A stretch of DNA of 64,000 nt. Source: Teleogryllus oceanicus (lineage: Eukaryota; Arthropoda; Insecta; Orthoptera; Gryllidae). The position numbers and the translations under genes were made by a program. The DNA is taken from assembly GCA_964035755.1 (NCBI GenBank), contig CAXIVR010000001.1, forward strand, positions 341,009,889 through 341,073,888, given 5' to 3'. The notes beneath the pieces are model-generated. The model ran no database searches, was not told where the DNA came from, and was given only the letters and a program-made list of their open reading frames with translations. Shown here piece by piece: positions 33,255 to 45,200 of this stretch (the stretch's first letter is position 1; the number at the start of each line of letters is the position of its first letter).

Positions 33255-33535
33255 AACTGGTATTGCTAGCACAATTGCTTAACTGTGCTCCATGAAGTCA
33301 CAGGTTAAGCAACTTGAGACATTGCAGGTTCCTGGATAGGTGACAGTCTGGGGATCTCAAGGATCCAACTGCGCTGAACCACTGGCCGAAGGGATAAAAA
33401 GCAAAGACTGACGAACACTGACAAGGTTAAAGGAGCATTACATCATTCCATGCTCGACATTGTCGTGGGTATATAGAACATTGTCATGAATTAATGTAAT
33501 GTGTGTGTGTGTGTGTGTGTGTGTCTATATATATA
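33255..33535 (+). mobile_element. 5S rRNA-derived SINE or 5S pseudogene fragment
   Basis: GGTTAAGCAACTTGAGAC and CCTGGATAGGTGACAGTCTG (about 33302-33353) align with the 5S rRNA internal control region (GTTAAGCAACGTCGGGCC ... CTTGGATGGGTGACCGCCTG). The upstream GCTCCATGAAGTCAC resembles the preceding 5S segment. It continues into non-5S sequence and a (GT)n tract near 33500, the layout of a 5S-headed SINE rather than a gene. Confidence 0.65.
33498..33525. repeat. (GT)n microsatellite
   Basis: Run of about 13 GT units followed by short (AT)n. Confidence 0.95.
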
Positions 33536-33539
33536 AGAA

Positions 33540-36500
33540 GAAGAAAAAATACCTTAATAATAAGCTATTTGTCAAAAAAAAGGCTATTTAAAATAATCAA
33601 ATTTTATCAATATACCAAGACTGCATATAATCTACATACTTTGGTAGTAAATCCAGTCCTGCTAATCTGAAACAAATCCAATATATGTGATCTGGCTGCC
33701 TAGCGGACCTATATACAACTTGCCCACTAGTAGTACTTAGCAAGAAAAGCCTGCACTTTAACACAGCTTAATTAAGTGCAACACAAAGTAGATTGTCATA
33801 AGCAACCATTCGTGGTACACCAAAACAAAAGATGTCTGGTATATCCACTAAAACTCTAAATTAAAATTACAATTCAAAATCAATTATGTAGATATGTAAC
33901 CACCTTGTGCCACTTTTCACTTCCTTACAGAAATGCGTAAGTGAAAATTACAGAAGCTGCCAAACACATCACATGTACACTAAACACATCACTCAATAAA
34001 AAATCAATATTGCTTTTATAAATTATGACAACCCAGAACCTAGCCTCTTCTAAGGCTCAACTTCTCTCCTATTCGTGACAAGCAATCGTTAATTACACTT
34101 TGTTAGGAGAAATACTTGGAGATTTTCCAAGATTTTATTCTTTGAGCACATCCCATTTGATACATCAGAAATCTAACAATTCCTTAAATGTGTTTGTGCA
34201 GACTTGAAAGGTACATCACATAAGTAAAACTCTAATGGCCAGAAGATATTTTTATGACTAGTTAATATCCTAAAAGCTTAACAATTGTTCACTTTCCATT
34301 CTGCATTTTCCTCCAATTCATGAATATTTAACTTAATTTCTCCAAGACATTTAAGAAATATTGGGAAATGAAGTTTTTCGAAACATTAAACATAAGTTTC
34401 TCCATTCACACTCTAGCATTGTCATATCAAACACACTAATTACTACCATAGTATCTTTCCCAGCAAACTCCACAGTTAATGTTTTCTTAATTGTTCTTCT
34501 GGTAGATGTATGTCTGAAACACACAAATACTCTCTCTTTCTGAAATGCAGGTTTTTAAAATATATTATTCTCATACTACAATATCATACAAGATAAACTA
34601 CCCTCTCTTATATTACACCTGTTAAGAAAACAAATATAATTATACAAATATTTCTCTTACATTATATTTATGTTAAGGATCAGATTGCAGGACACAAGTA
34701 CATACTGAACTGCAATCACTCATGAAAATGCAATCATGCACTAACAAGGCATGTCCTGTTCAATTTGTATGTACATCACAGATAGAACTATCACATCTAA
34801 ATAAATGAAAAATATAATTTTAAACACAAGAGAAAATGAGATGGCCTCATATGTGAACAGAAAAGCTGTTTCTTTATCTACACAGTCCAAATACTTTAAC
34901 TCCAAAAAAAAAAGTAACATTATTAATGCTCTAAAACTCTTTGGTCCACATTGTACCACCATTGCAAATGGTATCAACAAATCTTAAAACATGGCAAACC
35001 AATATCAAAAATCCTTTTTAAAGAAAGCGTATTGTTTAAGCACAGTGAAATTGGAAGGTATGGAAATGTGCCCCAGTAGTCAAGTCTTATCACCCCACCA
35101 CATTCCCAGTAATTTATTTCAATGGGTACCCACAACATCCTTGGGTAAGCAAATTCATAACATTATCTCTCTCATGTTGCCCCTTTATGTACACCATGTA
35201 TAGCTATATCACTATTCTTCTGCCAGTTCTGTAAGTGGTTTATCCTACAACGCATTAGGCAACTACAAACATTCCTCAATTTATTTGGAAGACATTATAT
35301 CGAATACATATAAATGATGGTAAGTACTTATATTCAAAATGTAAGAGTCCAATAATTGCCATATATATTTTTTACTTATTTCATTACATATCACAGTGCC
35401 CCAGGGTGTTGCTAGTTAAGCAATGTGTATTCCTATCTCAATACAACTCATTATTTCTACAAAAGTCATGTGAAAATTTGTACAGGACTATTACACATAT
35501 TTTAAAATATTTATTTCCTTCCTACCTGATTTACAAAAATGATTTTATGGGCATGAAATTGTTTGACGTTCAACAATTATTTTAAAACCCCAACTCATTC
35601 CTCAAAATGTTTGCTCCCATTTCATTAATTATAATATTACAAGGAATATAACCATCCCTGATTTATTTGTTAATTGTTAAAATCTACCAATTTGATGAGA
35701 AATTGCTTGTTATAATATGTAATATTTTACTGGTTGTAAAGTGCAAATAAAGCAGATTCTCATAAAACAAAAGTGGAACGATAGTAAAAGGCAAAATCTT
35801 TGAGCCAACACCAAGGATGTTAGAATACTTTGCTTCTCTAAACAAAATTGACCATTCGTTCTGAAAAAAATTGAAATATTCAAAATGCATCTCAAACATT
35901 CTTGGACAAAACACTGACATTTCTACATGCAGAACTCAAGTGATAAAAGGCAGAATTCATTTCACTTGTTTTGTTAAGCAGGATGTTCTGCATAACCTTT
36001 TACCAGCCCTTAATATTTTTCTTTGCAAATTAATTTACTGGCATAAAATATGAAGATCAATGGATAGCAAGAATGATTATGATTATGCCTCCTCATAGCA
36101 TAACCACATCTTTGTGGTGGGGCCAGTAATGACAAAAAATCAAAAATGCTATCTATCTATAATTCCGAAGTGAAATGGCAATGGGAGTGATTGTGCAGTG
36201 CCAACGAAAGTGCTGTGCTGTTGAGAGAGAAATACAGAAATTAATGAACAAGATAACTATAGTTTGTAGATCCTTGCCATCTTCGATCTTTGTAACAATA
36301 CATAATTGTTCTTAATTTGATTTAAATGGACAAATAGATGTTAAAATGAAATTACATGATCTACATCCAAACTTTTTGAACATTACATTTCTGAATGCTA
36401 ACAGAAATCAAAACAGTACTCTATTTCTTTTCAATCATTTGTACCAGGCCTTTCTCCTCTTGTTTGCTTAGAATACAAAAGGGTATCAGATTTTAAAAAT

Positions 36501-37370
36501 TTATTTAATTTCCCTTGGCATAATTTATGAGCATTACCATTTATGCCAATGCAATTTTATCTTCCAAAATTTAAATTTTTTTTTTTAAATCTATATAAAT
36601 TCAAAATCCGAGTCATTAAAAAAAAAAAGTTTACTGCATTGACACAATGAAATTATTGTCACAAGAATTGGGGCTGTGTATATCAGGGCAACCTCTTAAT
36701 CTAATTACATATAGTCAAAATAGTATGCCAAATGGTCTCAAAACTTCATATGAAAAATTATAACACAGAGTCAATTATATCAATACACACCCATAGCAGT
36801 TACACCATTACAACCTGATACTCAACAATAAAAGAGTTTGAAGATCCTTAATTACTATAGATGCACTAATAATGTTACAAACTTTTAGGTTTTAAAGGGT
36901 TCCCAATAATGAATTTGATATGACTGATAATGACCTGTAACAAGTTGATAACAACCAGTACATTACAGTAACAGCATACTATATATGTTCATAGAAAATC
37001 TAGATCCCTCCTACACTGCAAACAACATAATGCACCATTTACAAGTTGACAACAGTTGACATTCTAACATCAGCACAGAAGTTGAGAAAAGGTATGCACA
37101 CTATCTTGCTATGATCACTCTTCAATTGTGTGGTCACTACGGTCAATATTAAATGTGTGTCAGGATCCAATAACCTTGGCCACTGTACAGTTGTGCCTAA
37201 GTGATACCATAAAAAAATTGAAGGAAACAATACAGATTTCAAGATGACAAATTGTATTATGGAACTGGTCAGCAATCGCAAGTAGAAATTAGAAATTCCT
37301 CGCCAAATTTTCTTTGATTACCCTTTCATCATTTGAAGGTAAACATAACTTCAATGATTACAGATGTGAA
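33540..37370. other. No recognisable gene
   Basis: AT-rich, stop-dense on both strands. Several short frames (for example 34991-35203, 35920-35684) have no recognisable features. It could be intergenic or deep intronic. Confidence 0.4.
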
Positions 37371-37377
37371 AAAGGAT

Positions 37378-37520
37378 TTACAGTGAAACCTCTCCGTAAT
37401 AAGGAAGGCTGAGACCAAAAAATCGTCAGCTCAAGGGAGGTCCTGATAAACAAGTTTTCACCCTCAACCTAGAAAATTGTTCACTATGACGAGGTGTTTG
37501 TTCATGAGAGGTATCACAGC
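37378..37520. mobile_element. Possible pogo/Tigger-like transposon end
   Basis: ACAGTGAAACCTCTCCGTAA at 37380 resembles the CAGT-AACCTC terminal repeat of pogo/Tigger elements, and GAGGTATCAC follows at about 37507. No transposase and no convincing second end. Confidence 0.3.
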
Positions 37521-38835
37521 AATGCCATCTAGAAATCTTGATTTATGTTGTGATAAAAAGAGAAAGACAACAAATTATCTCGCACAAAAACAAAATACAC
37601 TGACACGATATAAGAAACGTGCAGTTTGAGAGAGAGAAAGTAGAAATATTTTGACACTCCTTTTAAAAACACATGGCAAAAAATAATATAGTCCTACAAA
37701 TTTGAAAACAATATTGCTTTGTCTATAGATACCGAAGAAAATGTTAATATGCTTGTATCAACTGAACAAGACTGGTAACAGAATTTATAGATGATATTAA
37801 TTAGAGATGCCCATATGACTAGGTAAAGAAGCTAGACCTGAGTCGAGCGTCTATTTGGTGCTTATTTTACTCATGTGATTTTGAATAATAATGTTCAAGA
37901 AACCATATCATGAGCCAATCACTTTTGTAATATTCTAAAAAATATCACTATTTCCTTATCTTATCATCTTTGTTGCTGAACAGCAGAACTTGCAGCATAA
38001 TTGTATGTCACAATGGGATCTGAAAGGATATACCAAGGAGAACAATAAACAGGAGAGAGAAGAAAAGACAAGTAGTAAGAGGAGGAGGAAAAAGAAGAAT
38101 AGGAAATGAATTAACTATGCACATTAAATAATCTTTAGAAATACCATCAGGTTCCGAGTTTCCTAGAAAATTCAGTTTCTATTATACAGCTTGTGAATTT
38201 ACTATTTAATGTGGAATCTCTGATGGTATTACCTACAAGAAGAAATTTGCTACTAACTGAGCATGCTCTTCATCTTTTGCAATCAAGATTTACTTCTGTA
38301 GTATGTAGAGTGCCTGTGCCTAAATCAATTTAATTTTTCTTCAATGATTAAAGATTGGTAGGGGGGAATGTCTCCTGGGATAAAGAGTTCCCTATATAAA
38401 TGAGTGTATTACCTTAAAAAAATTCAATTTGAGATAATGGAGATCTTTTTCTGAACTACCAGAAAAATCTACTTGCAAACTGTAAAAAATGTATGAACAC
38501 AGACACCATTGGTTCTACTCTTTTAAATCATGAAAACAACTGCATGGGGTGGGGGGCAAATTTTTATAAGATAGTCTCCTTCAGTTAACATAATTGTCAA
38601 TTTTTCATAAAAGCTAGTCAATAAAAACTTTATTTTATATTCAATATGTAATAACATTCACAAATAAGAAGTGTGCAATACATCCTATTATAATAATAAC
38701 AATTCAGTAAAAAGTAGTCATACAAAAACATAAATCAGAATTGTGTCCTTTACCTTCCACCTTGGTAATTTGACAAAACATACTGGATGTGCGAGATTAC
38801 TAAATTTTGAATTAAAAAAATAAAACTGTAAGAAC
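37521..38835. other. No recognisable gene
   Basis: AT-rich; nothing supported. Confidence 0.4.
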
Positions 38836-38839
38836 ATCA

Positions 38840-39180
38840 ACCTATTAACACACCTCATACAAATACTGAATACATAGTGACATAGTGACTTCTAATAATT
38901 CTGAAATATAAATGCTACCTCACCAGTTCTGTTGTATTTTGCTGTTCATCAATATGCCCTGCATACGTAGAGTCCAGAAAGATAATATACCTTTTTATCC
39001 AATGAAATGCTTAAAATTTTTAAATGAGCCACTGAAATTCTGGATAGGAACAAAATTGGCATCTTCCATTCAAAAATGCATTTGAAAATCTCCTAAATAA
39101 AACATTTTCATAATAAATAATCCCTACAATTTAATCACTTTTAGTAATTATACTGAACATTAATAATAATTTTTCCCCAA
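38840..39180 (+). repeat. Diverged ~320-bp direct repeat, copy 1 (downstream of ZFPL1)
   Basis: Shares GTCCAGAAAGA-AATATACC, a CAATGAAATGCTTAAAATTT-like block, GCATCTTCCATTCAAAAATG, CTAAATAAAACATTTTCATA and an AATAAATAAT block in the same order and spacing with 41805-42135 in ZFPL1 intron 4. I estimate somewhat under 80 percent identity by eye. Confidence 0.8.
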
Positions 39181-40120
39181 TAATTAATTAAAAACTTACC
39201 TTTATGTATACAATGTAAAATTAATTAATTCTAAATTAAATTAATTAACATTGCATCTATTATATTCTCACTAGCTGGCATTCAAATAAACACTTATTGA
39301 CTAGTAAAATACAAAAGAGGATAAAGCATAGTTTAATGATACCACTGCCCATAGAAGACATCCTGAAGGTAGGATGGATAAGTAGTGAGATTACAAATCT
39401 TTAGTAGTTTTTGGCCATAATATGTATAGGCCAATTCTGCTTTGGACAGTCTCAAGGACATTATATGTTGATAATGAATTCAAATGCCATGACTTGGTGT
39501 TTTAACAAGAAAACCTTCATATTCTGAAGAAACTACCAAGAAAGTTGACAGAGAGCAGAAAATGAGGAATTATAGGCCCGTTTTAACAGCTTTGGGGGTC
39601 ATTGGGCCTACGTTAATTTGGAGGCCCCCTACTCATACTTTCAGCAATCTCCCCCCCCCCAATTTAAACACACGTTTTGTTAAAAACAAAGCTCATTATC
39701 AAGTGTCATTCTCACATCAACCTTCCATATTATAAATAATATCCCATGATGCGCAACACATTACTGTTATGCCAAGTTTTTTGCATATAGTAGAATTATA
39801 CATAAGCACTGTTGGGGGCCCTGGGCCGTGTGTTAACACGGGCCTAATTATGCACAAAAATGAATAACAGTTGTCCCTTCCCTCTTTCTGACTTTCTTCT
39901 CTCATTTCACTTCAAGAAGCCTTGAAACACGTGGAATCATCAATAAACATTTTAATGAAGAATTTGGGCAGAATACAACTCAAATGTGTGTTCAATATTG
40001 ACTTCTGTTTACTGGAAATATGTTTCATCCAATGATGATACCACCATTATCACTACAATCATTGAGAAGCATGTCTTTGCATGAAACATTTTAATATGAA
40101 GTTTTCTTTAAAACCTTGTA
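39181..40120. other. No recognisable gene
   Basis: AT-rich sequence with a C10 run near 39650; nothing supported. Confidence 0.4.
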
Positions 40121-40124
40121 ATTC

Positions 40125-40130
40125 TTTATT
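40125..40130 (-). terminator. Candidate ZFPL1 polyadenylation signal
   Basis: AATAAA on the minus strand about 760 bases past the ZFPL1 stop. It is the first canonical hexamer I found downstream; usage is inferred. Confidence 0.3.
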
Positions 40131-40887
40131 TTATACAAGTATGGTGTGTAATGATATATTTCAAATATTGACTCTGTAATGTAATTCTATTTTTACTAAC
40201 TAAATGTACTTCATGAAAAATAGTGCCGCATGTGTCATGAAACAGCTTTTCTTGTAAAATATGTGAATCTATCCCAACAAAACTTTACTTACCACTGTAA
40301 AAAATGTATTACTTCAATAAAAGAAAGGAATCTCTCTGAAATTTCTTAACTAGTGGGTTGTATTGCCCCCCTCTCCCCACAGTTATGTTTTCAGATATGA
40401 AATATGCAACCAACAACTGAAGGTTGCATAATTCATGTTATAAATGCACTGTCTAAATAAGTTTCCAAAACAAACTCTTGACTTCAACCTGCCTACACAC
40501 TGCATGTACTTTACAATTTCCTCCCAGTCAATATTCACATCTGAAATCTTTATCCTTGCCTTGATCTTTTGATGAACTACAATCATCACAAATTTGCAAA
40601 CTTGAACACAGAATTTGGATCATCTTTTATGCCACAGGACATTATTACATTGTATATAAAATATTTAAAATTAAGCACTATAATGTAAACCTTGTTATGT
40701 ATTGAATATGAAGTGCAGTAAAACAAGTGAAATTGAGGCCACAAATCAATTTCTACACAGTATTCAAAAACAAGATTTTTATGAACAGGTGATGATTTAT
40801 AAACATAAAATAGAAGTATCAACAAGGTGTTCAGGTAGACATTTAAAGATTGCAATAATTTAAAGTATGCACAAATATACCTCCAAT

Positions 40888-41083
40888 TCATTCTTGTGTA
40901 TGTACATTTGGATTTTGGTGGATATCTAGGTTTGGGTCATTAGCTGTTGCAATTCTGCCCAGCCATGAAAATATCATAATTAAGGTCAACAGTCCAACAA
41001 TAAACAAAATAGCAGCCATCCAATATCGACGGTACAAAGGTTGAGTGTTCCGACGGCCTCGTGATGATGGACTGCCAATTGAT
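40888..41083 (-). CDS. ZFPL1: ZFPL1 exon 6 with stop
   Basis: Acceptor TTTTTGCAG|A. Encodes the basic stretch SSRGRRNTQPLYRRY, the helix from W279 to L299 and the tail NDPNLDIHQNPN, with TGA at 40890-40888. Intron 5 is 273 bp. Confidence 0.96.
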
Positions 41084-42247
41084 CTGCAAAAACAAGACAC
41101 ACTAATAAACTAATGATTATTAATATGCATCATGACAAGAAAAGTTGAAGACTGTTTCATCAAAATATATATTTACTTCAAAAAAATTTTCAGCTGCAAG
41201 GTGACAATTGTACGTACACTTGCAAGTGCACAGATAATGGTTAATATGAAATTTAAAAAATTCTGAAATAAATACATGATATGATGACTCTACATCTTCA
41301 ACTTGTGAACACATTATAAACACTATTGCCACTTCTTCATTCACAAGAAAACTTACTTCCACCACCTCGAGAACCATTCAAGAGCTGATCTTCTCTTATA
41401 TTTATTTTCATCATGATCAAAGAGCATATCTTTAGAATCATCCAGGGCTTCAAATACTCTGTGTGGCTGTTGTCCTGGTTACAAAGCAAATATGAAAGTT
41501 TAATCAATGATCGTTATAAGGCCATAAATATCAACACAAAAGGAATAATTACACTTTTCTTAGACCTTAAAAGAAATAGTTCCTTTTAATACAAACAAGG
41601 GTGGAAAGGCTTCATTGTCTTCCAAGTGTGAGGACTTTCAACCAGAATGAAACAGGATTTGAGATCACAATATCTGAATGTCAGAGTTAAATTAATGATA
41701 AAGATGATGATGAGGAAGACCCTCACCCTTCAGGTGAAAATAACAATGTTGGTGAAGATAATGCCACCTTGTATTACCATTTCAATGCCAACACCACACT
41801 AAAATATCAACATTCAGATTGACACAAGTAGTGCATTAGTGACACCTAACAATTCTGAACTATAAAAACTATTTCACAAATTCTATTGTATCTTTCTGTT
41901 CAACTATGCCTTTGCATACCAAGGTCCAGAAAGACAATATACCTTGTTATTCAACAAAATGCTTAAAATTTGTAAATCAGCCACTGGAATTCTAAATGGG
42001 AACAAAATTTGCATCTTCCATTCAAAAATGTATATGACAGTTTCCTAAATAAAACATTTTCATAATAAATAATGCCTGAAATTGATAAATTTAGCAATTA
42101 TTCTGAACATTAATAGAAATTTGTCACCAATATACTGTAGTGCAAATAAATATATTTTACTGCTATTACATGTAGCTTTTTCACAAACAAAATCTTTAAT
42201 GTCTTAACCCATCAACAGCTCATATGACTATATGATAACAAGCGCAA

Positions 42248-42286
<39 letters not shown>

Positions 42287-45200
42287 GATTATGATTACAG
42301 CAAATAAAATATCTGTGATATAAAATGCTGTAATTTAGCTCAACAATCACAAATAGCATCATAACCAAATGTTTCTCCTAGTCCATTATTGAATGTACAC
42401 TTTTGTCTCTTACACACATTAGTGTACATTTGTAAAGCACAACTTTGGGGGGGGAAAAAAAACAACTTTAAATATTGGGGTTGGGGTATATATTGAGGGT
42501 TTTTTTATTGCTCATTTAGTTAATTACAAGTTTTGAAGAATAGCTCAATAAAATAACAAATGCAAATATTATAAAATTTGCTAATGCACAAGACTATGTA
42601 CCATTTCAATCTTCTGTGATCATATTGTTACATTATGCCTTAGATGCACTTAATATTCAATCATACCACTTATTTGCAGAAGCTACATCAGACTGTTCTT
42701 GGCCAGAATAATAATTAGAGTGGAAAACAACCAAGAAGGGTTAGATATTGCTATCAGGCTTGTGAATTAACAACTTTTACAGATGAAGATTTAATAGACA
42801 ATTTGAATAATCAGCTGGCACTAGAAACTTATGTAATTCACACAGACAGTGAGGAAGACAATGAGCAGGAAAAGATTCAACTTGTTATAATAACACCAAA
42901 TTAAAACACATCAGAAGAAATACCATTCAAAAGGTAGATTATTAGCCGTTCATAATTTTCCAAAATGCAGGTTACCGAAAATACAAAAAATTGTCTCTGG
43001 GAGAACCATTGAGGTAGATAAGAGATAATGTTTAATAATAATTCACTTATTATTACTTAATAATTAATTAATTTATTTATAAAAAAATAAATTTAAATTA
43101 AATTTTAAAATTATTACAGAAATCCAACAAATACACATCCATCATTGGACATCCTAAACCTCTTTAATTCAAAAATAAAAGATCACTATTTTTAGTAGTT
43201 TATGAAGACAATTCTGTCATGTATGCACTGCCAATAACTTGTGGGTATTACTACTACACAATGCCACATGGAATAGTGCAGCAGAAAAAGATAATTAAAA
43301 CCGTAACTAGCCAAAACTTGCTTGTAATTAATTCATAGGAGACATAGGATAGAATAATCAAAGATATTTCTGCATACAGAACTGATATAAAAGAGGAAAA
43401 ATGGAATTAGTCCATGTTCAACCTGGCTATGAGATGCTGCAATGCATAATGAATGTATACGAGCATTGAGCAAAAAATCACAGAGGCAGAGCAATCTATA
43501 TCACCTCTACATTTCAGAAGCACATTTATTACTGCTTATCAAACTAAGTTCTAGAGGGTCCTCAACCTAAATAGTTTGACACTATAGTTTCAGATGTCAA
43601 ATACAATCAACTAAAGTAACTTCATTCAACCTGTGCTAAATGAAAAGACAGATGTGCTGTAGAAGGTTCTAGTGTTGTGAAAACAGAAGTTTTAGAATGA
43701 AATACTGTAATTATTTTAACAGTTACATCAGAGCAATAATTCTCTTATCAATCAATATAAAACATCTGCTTGGAAGTATTTTTACAAGAATGTCAAGTAC
43801 TAAAACAGGCAGCAATTGGAATGATTCTAAGACCAATATTCACCAGATTCCATATACATATATTCCAGATTCCATTTTTTTTTTTAATTCCATATACATA
43901 TATTCCAGATTCCGTTGTTTTTTTTTAAGGGAGGGATTTAAGGTCACATCAACATCTAGGTCATTAGCAACCACTATTGGAGTTAACAGTATGGTAACTA
44001 TGAAGACGAAATGAAATGATAAGGTGTGAAAACACAAACACAAATGCAACAACGCCTGAGGCAGGACTCAAACCCGCAACCCTTTGGTTCGAGATCACTA
44101 CGACACTTTTGCCTTGGTGATCTCTGCAACCGGGCTGGCAGTTTCTAGTTCTTGAAAATATATTAAATTAGAGTACTACCAAAAATAAAAAAATTGTTCA
44201 TAAAAACAGGTGTCAGACATGCAAAGTTCATGAAACAGGTTGGTTGAAATTCTTATAAAACAGCTTATGTAACAAAAATGGTTAAGTCAAGGAATCTAGA
44301 GATGTAGGGGGGAAAAATGCATTCCACATTTTCCCATATACTGTATGAAATCTGACCTTTCTATCAGGTCTTCATGAAAAGAAAACTTATTCAACATAAT
44401 TATACACATCAAAAGGAGATAAATAGCACAACATGAATTTATAATAAAAAAATACATCTTCCTATTTTGAAATAAGTTGTCATAAGTAACATAAGCAATT
44501 CTTTCCTAATGCAATAATCATAAATGACCTGAAACTCAAATATTTAAAAAGTTTTTGTAGAAATTGCAGAAGGGCCTGAAAAGAACAGTAAACAATTATA
44601 AAAACTCTAGAAAAAAAAGAAAAAGGGAAACATCCAGAGAATTAAAAAAAAGAAAAGAAAAAAAAGATGAAAAGGGTCAAATTTCATCTATCCAGCTGAA
44701 TATGCATACATTAACAAATTCAACATACATGACTTTTTTAAGACTACACCAAAACACAAACCTTCCTGAAATCTTCTGCACTTACACACTCATGTTTCAA
44801 ATAGCAGTTCCAATTATAATAACGATAAGGAAGGAAAAAGCAAGAAATTATTTAAATTTTTTACGCATTTGCAACCAAGTAAACCAAGAGTCAGATTTGA
44901 GAAAAGGGCACTTTCCAACAAATGAATATTATATATCACATCAGAGCAATGAACATACATAAACACACAAAACTAGTTTGCATGGCTTTAAATAAACATA
45001 GTTTTACTTACCAGGGTAACTTTCAGTGCGACTGAAAGCAGAAACTGAATCTTCAACATGAACAACAGAATGAGGACTTATATCTGTCACTTTTGAATTG
45101 GGAATATGGTTTGATTCAAATCCTTCATCTGATGCTACCGATCTTTTAGGAGAAGATTGTTGAGAAAATGAATTCAATACATCTTCTTTCTTGTTATCAT

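Larger units (their letters stand above)
41475..45011 (-). other. ZFPL1 intron 4
   Basis: 3,537 bp, the only long intron. It holds the second copy of a ~320-bp repeat, an ATT microsatellite and a SINE; otherwise AT-rich. Confidence 0.9.

Noticed and set aside
40586..40891. Hydrophobic 101-aa minus-strand frame next to ZFPL1
   Set aside because: It lies in the ZFPL1 3' UTR, has AT-rich random composition and no family resemblance.
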